A DNA stretch of 17,249 nt from Deltaproteobacteria bacterium. GTDB lineage: Bacteria > Myxococcota > Myxococcia > Myxococcales > 40CM-4-68-19. The position numbers and the translations under genes were made by a program. Within the stretch, counting starts at the first letter, position 1. Every line of letters begins with the position of its first letter. Positions 1-6,843 of the stretch are shown here, one piece after another. Below the pieces are notes generated by a model. It saw only the letters and a program-made list of their open reading frames with translations. It searched no databases and was not told the origin of the DNA. Where the stretch lies: the NCBI GenBank assembly GCA_005879505.1, contig VBKQ01000368.1:1-17249 (forward strand), in the 5' to 3' direction.

Positions 1-105
1 CCACGAACATCACTTCCACGCAGTTGTACTTAACGCCGGTTGCCCGGCGGTGTCCGCCGAATCGGTCTTTCGCCCCGCCCTGCCGGAAGCTAAGCTGCGG
101 CGCGC

Positions 106-630
106 ATGCAGAACCTCCGCGACAAGCTGCTGAAGGCCGGGTTGGTGACCGAGAAGCAGGCGCAGGAGGCCGCCAAGGATCAGCGGCAAGGGTCCGCGAG
201 GCCGCATCGCGCGCGGGAGAAGCAGGTCTCCGAAGAGGAGCGGCAGCGCCGCGAGGCGTTCGCGGCCCGCGAAGCCGAGCTGGCGGAGGAGCGCCGCAAG
301 GAAGCGGCGAAGCAGGCCGAGGCGCGGATGCAGTCGGAGCGCGCGCGGCGCCTGCGGCAGCTGGTGGAGACCCACCGCATCCGGGAGGCGGGCGAGATCT
401 CCTTCCACTACGTCCGGCGCAGCGGGAAGATCGGGCGCCTCGACGTCTCGCTGCAGACGCAGAAGGACCTGGAGCAGGGTGCGGCCGCCGTCGTGGAGGA
501 TCCGGGATCGCCGGACTGCGCGGTGGTTCCGGGTGAGGCGGCGAAGCGGATCTACGAGGTGGATCCGCAGGCGATCCGGTTCTGGTACGGTCCGGAAAAG
601 CCCATCGGATTTTCTGATGCCGGCGAATGA
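106..630 (+). CDS. DUF2058 family protein (YaiL-like, nucleic-acid-associated)
   Basis: A 174-residue protein matching the DUF2058 family, whose E. coli member is YaiL; its role is unproven, and members are annotated as nucleoprotein or polynucleotide-associated. It opens with the typical NLRDKLLKAGLVTEKQAQEA segment (residues 3-22). A highly charged helical stretch rich in E, R, K and A follows to about residue 90, likely a coiled coil. A conserved C-terminal domain comes next, with a QLVETHRI...GEISFHYV core (about 85-105) and the DCAVVPGEAAKRI segment (about 136-148). The length is close to the family norm. The ATG at 106 is chosen because the family start motif follows it at once; no strong ribosome binding site precedes it. 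The stop lies one base from the stop of the convergent small membrane protein gene, leaving no room for a separate terminator. The family is best known from gammaproteobacteria. Family call fairly secure, function unknown. Confidence 0.85.
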   Translation: MQNLRDKLLKAGLVTEKQAQEAAKDQRQGSARPHRAREKQVSEEERQRREAFAAREAELAEERRKEAAKQAEARMQSERARRLRQLVETHRIREAGEISFHYVRRSGKIGRLDVSLQTQKDLEQGAAAVVEDPGSPDCAVVPGEAAKRIYEVDPQAIRFWYGPEKPIGFSDAGE

Positions 631-631
631 G

Positions 632-790
632 TCACTTGCTGCGACGGTAGCGGACGATGGCGAGGGCGAAGGTGACGACGGCCAGGGCGATGGCGATGCC
701 GTAGCCGACGCGCGGAGGCAGCGACCCCGTCTGTCCCAATCCGGCAAAGAGCAGCACCATCAGGGCGAGGAAGTTGATCAGCGCGCCCAT
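632..790 (-). CDS. 52-residue two-helix membrane protein, coupled to the acyl-CoA ligase
   Basis: A short gene starting at ATG 790-788. The start overlaps the stop codon of the upstream ligase gene as TGATG, a common sign of translational coupling. The product has two hydrophobic stretches, about residues 3-19 and 29-47, separated by a short polar turn (GQTGSLPPRVG). It ends in a basic tail (RYRRSK), which suggests a cytoplasmic C-terminus by the positive-inside rule. No family is recognised. Its open frame continues upstream inside the ligase gene, but that part reads as out-of-frame ligase sequence, so the coupled ATG is preferred. It may be a small partner or anchor of the ligase, or an unrelated inner-membrane microprotein; only the coupling supports a link. 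It converges on the DUF2058 gene with one base between the stops. Confidence 0.6.
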   Translation of the reverse strand: MGALINFLALMVLLFAGLGQTGSLPPRVGYGIAIALAVVTFALAIVRYRRSK

Positions 791-2529
791 CAGGCGTGAC
801 CGAACGGGTCGGCGCGCCGCAATATCTCGAGGACTTGCGGGTGCGGCCGGTCCTCGCTCATCGCGGCGATCAGGGCCGGATGCCGCGCGGTGGACACCGA
901 GCGCACCATCTTCAGGGTCGGCGTCAGCTCGCCCGTCTCCAGCGAGGGCGCCTCCGGAATGAGTGCGACGCGCCGGACCCGCTCGTAGTGCACCGACGCG
1001 AGCAGGTTGGCAGCCTGCAATGCCTCGACGATCGTACGCCGCAGCTCCCCAACGTGGGTGAGGCCCGCGATGCCCTCGGGAACGTCGAGCTGCCGTTCCT
1101 CCAGCCACCGCTGCGCCGCGCCTGGCGAGATCCAGCAGAGGGCGGTCACGAACGGCTGCCCGGCGCCGAGCACCACCGCCTGCTCGAGCAGGGGCGTCGC
1201 CGCCAGCATCCGTGCCTCCACCTCTCCGGCGGAAACCTTCTCGCCGTTCTCCAGCTTGAACACGCCGTCGAGCCGGCCATACAGCTTGAGGCCGTTCGGG
1301 GTCCATTCGCCCAGATCTCCGCTGCGCAACCAGCCGCCCTGGATCGCGGCCGCCGTGTCGGCCGGGCGGTTGCGGTATCCGCGCATGACTTGTGGCCCGC
1401 GCACGAGGATCTCGCCGCGCCCGGGGAACCCCTCGACCGGTTCGAGCTTCACGGTCGTTCCGGGCAGCGGATGGCCGACCACGCCCGGAGTCCGCGGCTG
1501 CTCGCGCCGCGTGATGGTGGCGCAGGGCGACGTCTCCGTCAGTCCCCATCCTTCCAGCACGGGCACGCCGTTCTCCTCGAACCAGCGGAAAGCCGGCTGG
1601 CTGATCGGGGCGGCGGCGCTGAAGGCGAACCGCAGCGACCGCAGCGCCTCGCGCAATTTCGCGTCCTTCTTCGCCCGGACGGTCAGACCGTTGTAGACGC
1701 GGGAAACGGCGAAGTACACCGTCGGGCGCACGTCGATGATGTTCCGCACCAGGCCGTCGAGGTCGAGACCGCGCGAGTCGTCGATCACCAGCAATGCGCG
1801 GTGCCAGAGCGCCATCAAGCGTTCGAAGAGCGCGCCGAAGCAGTGGTGCCAGGGCAGCCAGCAAAGGAAGACATCGCGGTCGCTCACGTCCCAGACGGCG
1901 GCGATCGAGGTCTGCTGGGAGAGGGCATTGTGGTGCGTCAACTCGACGCCCTTCGGGGCGCCAGTGGTGCCGCTGGTGTACAGGAGGAACGCGGTGTCCT
2001 TGGAACGCGACTCGACGTTGTTTTGCCCCACCGGCTTCTCCAGGGAGCGAAGGGGAACGCCGCGGGCGTCGTCGATCAGGGGGCGATCGTCGAGCACGAC
2101 GATCTTTTCCAGCCCACGCGACCGCGCGAGCTGGTGCTGCTGTACCGCCGTACCGGCGACGGCAACGCGTGCGCCGGAGTCATTGAGGCAGTGGTGCAGG
2201 ACGTCGGGCGAATAGCCTGGAAAGATGGGCGCGACGGCCGCTCCGAGCGTCTGCGCGGCGAATTCGCCGATCATCATCTCGGCGGAGTTGTGAGCAACGA
2301 AGGCGACCACGTCGCCGCGGTTCACCCCCAACGAGGCGAGCCCGGTCGCGACAGCGCGGCGGCGCGCGTCGAGCGCGGACCAAGTGAGGTCCTGCCAGCG
2401 GCCGGAGGGGCCGCGGTACCGGACCGCGGGGCGGGGCGGATCCGCGAGGGCGCGCGCTGCGATCAGCTCGGGGATGGTGTGGAAGGGCACCGCCGGCAGA
2501 GGCGGTCCGCTGATCTCTTCGCCGAGCAT
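790..2529 (-). CDS. Long-chain fatty-acid--CoA ligase (AMP-binding, ANL superfamily)
   Basis: A 579-residue adenylate-forming enzyme that would activate a fatty acid with ATP to an acyl-AMP and then transfer it to CoA. Every core ANL motif can be read: the phosphate loop YTSGTTGAPKG (184-194), the aromatic/adenine motif GWGLTETSP (327-335), RSGDLGEW with the ribose-binding Asp (402-409), the hinge motif GRLDGVFKLENGE (418-430) and the C-terminal catalytic lysine in TPTLKMVR (K540). The KLENGE hinge resembles long-chain acyl-CoA synthetases of the FadD15 type rather than acetyl-CoA or NRPS enzymes. Length is normal for that group. The ATG at 2529 gives a natural N-terminus, but no clear Shine-Dalgarno sequence precedes it. 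The gene follows the HAF lipoprotein on the same strand after 76 bp and is coupled to a small membrane protein downstream. The exact acyl substrate cannot be told from sequence. Confidence 0.93.
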   Translation of the reverse strand: MLGEEISGPPLPAVPFHTIPELIAARALADPPRPAVRYRGPSGRWQDLTWSALDARRRAVATGLASLGVNRGDVVAFVAHNSAEMMIGEFAAQTLGAAVAPIFPGYSPDVLHHCLNDSGARVAVAGTAVQQHQLARSRGLEKIVVLDDRPLIDDARGVPLRSLEKPVGQNNVESRSKDTAFLLYTSGTTGAPKGVELTHHNALSQQTSIAAVWDVSDRDVFLCWLPWHHCFGALFERLMALWHRALLVIDDSRGLDLDGLVRNIIDVRPTVYFAVSRVYNGLTVRAKKDAKLREALRSLRFAFSAAAPISQPAFRWFEENGVPVLEGWGLTETSPCATITRREQPRTPGVVGHPLPGTTVKLEPVEGFPGRGEILVRGPQVMRGYRNRPADTAAAIQGGWLRSGDLGEWTPNGLKLYGRLDGVFKLENGEKVSAGEVEARMLAATPLLEQAVVLGAGQPFVTALCWISPGAAQRWLEERQLDVPEGIAGLTHVGELRRTIVEALQAANLLASVHYERVRRVALIPEAPSLETGELTPTLKMVRSVSTARHPALIAAMSEDRPHPQVLEILRRADPFGHA

Positions 2530-2605
2530 CGGCGCGGAGTCTACGCCCCCGTGCTAGGGGAGCAAGGAGGGCCCCCGCGGCGATGTCTGCCCGAATCGAT
2601 CGATG

Positions 2606-4744
2606 TCAGCGCGGAGTCAGCAGCAGGCCGTGCGCGCGGGGAGCGCCGACCTGGCCGTCCGTGCAGAGGATGCGGCCTGCGTCGTCGATTCCCAGCGCGG
2701 TCCTCAGCACGGCTGGCGAACCGTGGGCGAGCCTGTTCAGGTCCAGCATCGCGCCTCTGGCGTAGACGAAGGCATGGATCTCGAAGATGGTGGCGGTGGG
2801 TGTCGGCACATCATAGATGTTGCCGACCATCGTGCCCGCCGTGTTGCGGCCCGTGACCGCGCTCCAAGGCAGGCCCGGCGACGAGCCGAGATCGACCATC
2901 GTGAGGCCGTCGGAGGCGAAGGCATGGACCTTCTCGTCGCTCGGCACCAGCGTCGAGAAACCGGCGACGAAGCCTTTGCTGTCGATGGTCTGCCCACGGC
3001 TGTATCTGCCGCCGAGGGTACCGAGATCGGCCATCGCGCCGCCGGCCGGGTTCCACACGAACGCGTGGGCGGTGAAGACGGGAGCCAACAATTGCGACTG
3101 GCCCGTGACCAGGCCCGTCGGGCCGAGCGCGAACGGGAGAGTCTCGTCACCTCCGAGGCTGCCGATGTCGCGGATGGCGCCACGATAGACGAAGGCGTGA
3201 TGACTGCCGTCGGAAACCGTGGACTCGCCGGCGACGAGTCCGGCGTCGTTCACCACTGTGGCAGCGCTGTCGTCGCCGCCGAGGGTGCCGACCTCGGTCA
3301 ACGCGCCGCCGGAGAGCACGAACGCGCGCCGCGCACCGCCGCGGGTGAGGTACCCGACCACTTCTCCGGCCGAGTTGAAGCCCTGGGCCACTGTTCCGCG
3401 GGCGTCGCCGGGGAGGAGGTATCGGAGCGCGCCGTCGTAGATCCATGGACCACCCGCGGCGGAGTTTCCCAGCACGCGGCCCGCATTGATCGCAACCGGC
3501 GCGCCGTCCTCAGGCGCCGGAATCTGCAGGACGTCGTAGCGCGGCGCATCCACCGGCAGAGCCGGGAGATCGGTTGGTGCGCCAGTAGGGCCCGCGGCCG
3601 TGCCTGCCAGCAGAGCAGCGAAGTGGTCCGCCCTGCGGCGCAGCTCGGATCCACGGAGGAATTCGGAAAGCCGATCCTGTCCGTTGCTCCCCGGCGCGAT
3701 GGGCCGCAGCGGATTGACGTGGAAGAAGCCCTGGGCCGAGAAAGTCTCGGAAGCGTGGCACCCGTTGCAGGTTTGCACCGCAAACGCGTAGCGCAGTGGC
3801 TCGTCGATGCGCGCGTCGTCGGGAAAACGCCACGCGCCCGTCTCGAGCGACGTGCCCGCCAGCATCTCATGGGGAAGCGCGAGGTGGCCGGCCCTGACTT
3901 CGCCGGCGTGATCGACGATGAACTGCGCGAGCGTCGCGGAGCCGTTCAGGGACTGGTCCGGACCCTGAGGGGTCAAGGCCGGCCGCAGGCCGTCGCGCTC
4001 CAGGGTCCATTCGCGCAATTCCCATGGCGATCCAAACGCCGCTTCATTCGTCCGCAGTTGGGCCAGCGCAGAGCCGTTGACGCCGGCGGCATCGCTTCCC
4101 GCCTTCGCGAACGCGTTGGTCACCGATTCGAGCGCCACGTTGTAGTCGCTACCGAACGCGTGGTCGCCCAACGCGTGCCAGCGTGCAGCCCATGCCCGGC
4201 GATCGTTCGCCGTCCCCAGCGAAGGAAGCCGGTATTCGAACACGACAGTCATCAACCCCGGATCTCCGGTCGCCGGGTCGACGAGCCCGAAGACCAGGCG
4301 CCCCTCGCCCTGCGGGCTTGATTCGAGATCGAGCCGGCTCGCGATGGCCAACAGCCGGAATGGCGCGCGCGCCAGATCGAGGGAAGAGTCGGCGGCACGC
4401 GGCCAGGACGAAAGCAGCCTGTCGACGCCGGGGCGATCATCGACCCGGCGGCCGCCCACGCCGTCGAGACGGAAGGACCGAAGCCATCGTTCGACCATGG
4501 AGGATGCGCTGAGCCCTGGCGGTGTCAGTTGCTCGACGGCCCAGCGGAAGCTCCAGGTGCCGCCGGTAGCGTTCGACGCGCGTGCGTCGAGGACGACCGA
4601 CGCATCGACAATGACCAATTCTTTGTATGGATCGACCGATGGCGGCCTTTCGTTCGGCGGCGGCGGCGCGACCGGGGATGCGTTGGTGCGGGCGCAGCCA
4701 GCGATCAGGAGCGCGCAGGCGCAGGCGAGCGGCCGAGCAGGCAT
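2606..4744 (-). CDS. Outer-surface lipoprotein with cytochrome-c haem motif and C-terminal HAF repeats
   Basis: A 712-residue exported protein. The N-terminus is a lipoprotein signal (ALLIAGC, lipid-modified Cys 17) followed by a Pro-rich linker. Residues about 40-390 form a domain I cannot name; it contains one CNGCH haem-binding motif (326-330) in a setting typical of c-type cytochromes (QTCNGCHASETF). The C-terminal third has five HAF-type repeats beginning near 473, 516, 560, 607 and 657, at intervals of about 43-50 residues. Their pattern is HAFVY..G...DLGTLGG, as in the 'probable extracellular repeat, HAF family', which is probably beta-propeller-like. The start at 4744 is supported by the lipobox and by AGGGGGG about seven bases upstream. 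It is divergent from the TrpB2 gene and lies upstream of the acyl-CoA ligase. The function is unknown; a surface redox or binding role is inference. The single haem motif argues against a multihaem electron conduit. Confidence 0.8.
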   Translation of the reverse strand: MPARPLACACALLIAGCARTNASPVAPPPPNERPPSVDPYKELVIVDASVVLDARASNATGGTWSFRWAVEQLTPPGLSASSMVERWLRSFRLDGVGGRRVDDRPGVDRLLSSWPRAADSSLDLARAPFRLLAIASRLDLESSPQGEGRLVFGLVDPATGDPGLMTVVFEYRLPSLGTANDRRAWAARWHALGDHAFGSDYNVALESVTNAFAKAGSDAAGVNGSALAQLRTNEAAFGSPWELREWTLERDGLRPALTPQGPDQSLNGSATLAQFIVDHAGEVRAGHLALPHEMLAGTSLETGAWRFPDDARIDEPLRYAFAVQTCNGCHASETFSAQGFFHVNPLRPIAPGSNGQDRLSEFLRGSELRRRADHFAALLAGTAAGPTGAPTDLPALPVDAPRYDVLQIPAPEDGAPVAINAGRVLGNSAAGGPWIYDGALRYLLPGDARGTVAQGFNSAGEVVGYLTRGGARRAFVLSGGALTEVGTLGGDDSAATVVNDAGLVAGESTVSDGSHHAFVYRGAIRDIGSLGGDETLPFALGPTGLVTGQSQLLAPVFTAHAFVWNPAGGAMADLGTLGGRYSRGQTIDSKGFVAGFSTLVPSDEKVHAFASDGLTMVDLGSSPGLPWSAVTGRNTAGTMVGNIYDVPTPTATIFEIHAFVYARGAMLDLNRLAHGSPAVLRTALGIDDAGRILCTDGQVGAPRAHGLLLTPR

Positions 4745-4912
4745 GCCGAACCCCCCTGCGAGAAGATGGATAGCGGGAGTTTCCCGGGCAAGGCTTCAAC
4801 CGGACGCATTTGCCGACGGGGCACCCAAGAGGACCACTGACCGGGCGAGCCGTGGTTCCGGGATTGATTCCCGTCCCGGGGGGAGCCTAATCCTTCGGCC
4901 CCGGAGGACTCC

Positions 4913-6268
4913 ATGCCCACCAAGTATTTGCTCCGAGAGGACCAGATCCCCCGCCACTGGTACAACATCCTCGCGGATCTCGATTCTCCGCCGGCGCCGG
5001 TGCTGCATCCGCAGACCCGAAAACCCGTCGGTCCGCAGGACCTCGCGCCGCTCTTTCCCATGGCCATCATCGAGCAGGAGATGAGCACGCGCCGCGAGGT
5101 GCCCATCCCCGACGAGGTCCGTGGCGCGCTCGCCCTGTGGCGGCCGTCGCCGCTCTTTCGTGCCGAGCGGATGGAGCGGGCGATCGGTACGCGATCGCAC
5201 ATCTATTACAAGTACGAAGGCGTCTCGCCCTCCGGCAGCCACAAGCCGAACACCGCGGTGGCGCAGGCGTTCTACAACGCGAAGGAGGGAGTCAAGCGCC
5301 TCGCCACCGAGACCGGCGCCGGCCAGTGGGGCAGCTCGCTGGCGTTCGCGGGCGCGCTCTTCGGGCTCGAGGTCACGGTCTACATGGTGCGCATCAGCTA
5401 CGAGCAGAAGCCTTATCGCCGCTCGATGATGCAGACCTGGGGTGCGAAGGTCTTCGCCTCCCCCACGGACAAGACGAACGCGGGGCGCGGCATTCTCGCG
5501 AAGGACCCGCGCTCCAACGGGTCCCTCGGCATCGCGATTTCCGAAGCGGTCGAGGACGCGGCGACGCACGACGATACGAAGTACTCGCTCGGTTCGGTGC
5601 TCAATCACGTCTGCATGCACCAGACCGTGATCGGGCTGGAGGCGCAGGAGCAGATGAAGCTAGCCGGCGAGTATCCGGATGTGGTGATCGCGTGCCACGG
5701 AGGGGGCAGCAATTTCTCCGGGATCGCGCTGCCCTTCGTGCGGGACAAGATGAACGGCCGCAACGTGCGCCTGGTCGCGGCGGAGCCGTCCAGTTGTCCA
5801 TCGCTGACCAAGGGCGTCTACGCCTTCGACTACGGCGACACCGTCGGCATGACGCCCATCGTGAAGATGCACACCCTCGGGCACGACTTCATGCCCCCCG
5901 GGATCCATGCCGGCGGGCTGCGGTATCATGGCGCGGCGCCGCTCGTATCGCGCCTGCTCCACGACGGGCTGATCGAGGCTGTGGCCTATCCGCAGCGAGC
6001 ATGCTTCGAAGCGGCGGTCACATTCTCGCGCTCGGAGGGGATCATTCCCGCGCCGGAGAGCTCGCACGCGATCAAGGCGGCCGTCGACGAGGCGAAGAAG
6101 GCGGATGCGGAGGCGAAGGCCCGGGTAATCCTCTTCAATCTGTCGGGGCACGGGCACTTCGATCTGGGCGCGTACGACCAGTACTTCGCCGGGAAGCTGG
6201 AGGACTTCGAGTACCCGCGGGAGGCGGTGGAGCGGTCGATGGCGAATCTGCCGCGGGTGGAGGTGTGA
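4913..6268 (+). CDS. trpB: Tryptophan synthase beta chain, TrpB2-type (PLP-dependent)
   Basis: A 451-residue PLP enzyme of the TrpB2 subgroup, which carries out the beta-replacement of serine with indole to give tryptophan. The PLP lysine is K111 in SPSGSHKPNTA. The catalytic glutamate lies in TETGAGQWGSS (E133). The phosphate-binding glycine loop is HGGGSNFSG (262-270), and the C-terminal SGHGHFD (411-417) replaces the SGRGDKD of TrpB1. The long N-terminus (RHWYNILADL near 14-23) and overall length of about 450 residues are characteristic of TrpB2. GGAGG at 4903-4907 sits five bases before the ATG, so the start is secure. No trpA or other trp gene lies in the window. TrpB2 enzymes are often encoded apart from trpA and may act without the alpha subunit, for example to salvage free indole; that role is inference here. 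Confidence 0.95.
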   Translation: MPTKYLLREDQIPRHWYNILADLDSPPAPVLHPQTRKPVGPQDLAPLFPMAIIEQEMSTRREVPIPDEVRGALALWRPSPLFRAERMERAIGTRSHIYYKYEGVSPSGSHKPNTAVAQAFYNAKEGVKRLATETGAGQWGSSLAFAGALFGLEVTVYMVRISYEQKPYRRSMMQTWGAKVFASPTDKTNAGRGILAKDPRSNGSLGIAISEAVEDAATHDDTKYSLGSVLNHVCMHQTVIGLEAQEQMKLAGEYPDVVIACHGGGSNFSGIALPFVRDKMNGRNVRLVAAEPSSCPSLTKGVYAFDYGDTVGMTPIVKMHTLGHDFMPPGIHAGGLRYHGAAPLVSRLLHDGLIEAVAYPQRACFEAAVTFSRSEGIIPAPESSHAIKAAVDEAKKADAEAKARVILFNLSGHGHFDLGAYDQYFAGKLEDFEYPREAVERSMANLPRVEV

Positions 6269-6310
6269 CCGTCTCCGCGATCTTTGCCCCTTTCGAATGG
6301 CGGCCGGCTG

Positions 6311-6326
6311 GTTCAACCGGTTGAAC
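6311..6326. repeat. Perfect 16-bp palindrome GTTCAACCGGTTGAAC, copy 1
   Basis: A perfect palindrome 43 bp after the TrpB2 stop. The same 16-mer recurs at 6765-6780. A perfect palindrome with no loop is a poor hairpin and no T-run follows, so a protein-binding site or repeat-family end is more likely than a terminator. Confidence 0.75.
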
Positions 6327-6350
6327 TAGGTACGTCAACTGGAGGAGTCA

Positions 6351-6365
6351 GTTCAGCCGCTGAAC
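6351..6365. repeat. Diverged palindrome GTTCAGCCGCTGAAC
   Basis: Seven-base arms GTTCAGC/GCTGAAC around one base. It resembles the 16-bp palindrome 25 bp to its left, with the same GTTCA...TGAAC ends. It lies 12 bp beyond the stop of the remnant gene at 6377. Confidence 0.5.
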
Positions 6366-6376
6366 CAGAACCGCTG

Positions 6377-6760
6377 TCATCGAGCCCGTCGCATTCGCGA
6401 CCCGGACAGGTCCGTTACGTAGAGGTTCTTGGGCTCGCGGAACGTCGTAAAGTCGGCGCGATCGACGTCCGCGGCATAGTAAAAGTAGATGCGGTCGTCC
6501 TTTAGCCACGCCAATTCGAAGTAGTCGAGGCCCTCCGGGTAAGAGGGATCCACGTTCTTCGGTCTCACCAGACGGCGCACCCGCCCCGTCCGGCAGTTGA
6601 ATGCGAACACGCCTGGACGGCCGTAGATCGGGCTGACGCTGTAGACCAGGCGGTCGGGTACGACGAACAGGACCCCCGTTACGTCGTCGACGACTCGCGC
6701 TGGAGTAGAAGGCCGTCGCTTCAAGCACTTGAAATCACAGCGAAGATCACACCGGAGCAT
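6377..6760 (-). CDS. Hypothetical propeller-like fragment, probably a gene remnant
   Basis: A 127-residue open frame whose residues about 22-127 read like real protein. It alternates beta-strand and turn patterns such as VTGVLFVVPDRLVYSVSP, PGVFAFNCRTGRVRRL, LAWLKDDRIYFYYA and KNLYVTDLSG, as in beta-propeller repeats. I do not recognise a family. The first about 20 residues (Cys- and Arg-rich) look like read-through of the repeat region. No ribosome binding site precedes the ATG, there is no signal peptide, and an intact propeller would be several times longer. The simplest reading is the 3' part of a secreted propeller gene whose 5' end was lost at the repeat cluster. Local G+C is near 60 percent, lower than the neighbours, and about 45 percent in the 60 bp around the start. 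It could still be a short expressed protein. Confidence 0.45.
   Translation of the reverse strand: MLRCDLRCDFKCLKRRPSTPARVVDDVTGVLFVVPDRLVYSVSPIYGRPGVFAFNCRTGRVRRLVRPKNVDPSYPEGLDYFELAWLKDDRIYFYYAADVDRADFTTFREPKNLYVTDLSGSRMRRAR
6720..6733. repeat. Diverged palindrome TTCAAGCACTTGAA
   Basis: Arms TTCAAG/CTTGAA around CA. It shares the TTCAA-N4-TTGAA frame with the 16-bp palindromes and lies near the 5' end of the remnant gene at 6377-6760. It may belong to the same repeat family or be chance. Confidence 0.4.
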
Positions 6761-6764
6761 TTTA

Positions 6765-6797
6765 GTTCAACCGGTTGAACCGCCAACCGGTTGAACC
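6765..6797. repeat. Palindrome copy 2 plus a tandem near-copy
   Basis: GTTCAACCGGTTGAAC (6765-6780) is identical to the copy at 6311. The 14-mer CAACCGGTTGAACC occurs twice in direct orientation, at 6768-6781 and 6784-6797, a 16-bp period. The block lies about 45 bp past the EF-G stop and just upstream of the remnant gene start. Confidence 0.75.
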
Positions 6798-6824
6798 AAG
6801 AAATGGGCAGAGATCGCTTCCGAA

Positions 6825-6838
6825 GGCAGCGGCCTGCC
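6825..6838 (-). terminator. Possible weak terminator hairpin after EF-G
   Basis: GGCAG-GCCG-CTGCC (minus strand) starts about six bases after the EF-G stop. The stem is only 5 bp and no clear U-run follows, so Rho-independent termination here is doubtful. Confidence 0.25.
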
Positions 6839-6843
6839 GGGCG

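Noticed and set aside
1..105. Possible start or end of another gene at the left edge
   Set aside because: Short frames are open on both strands, but nothing is long or recognisable enough to call; I see no clear promoter or RNA gene.
796..2856. 686-codon + strand open frame
   Set aside because: Lies antisense to the acyl-CoA ligase; composition is shadow-like (Arg, Gly, Asp, His-rich) with no family motif. A by-product of high G+C.
2603..4321. 572-codon + strand open frame
   Set aside because: Antisense to the HAF lipoprotein, whose signal, haem motif and repeats are clear; no motif in the shadow.
6311..6797. CRISPR array or Rho-independent terminators from the GTTCAACC palindromes
   Set aside because: Copies are too few and unevenly spaced for CRISPR. 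Perfect palindromes without loops or T-runs are poor terminators.
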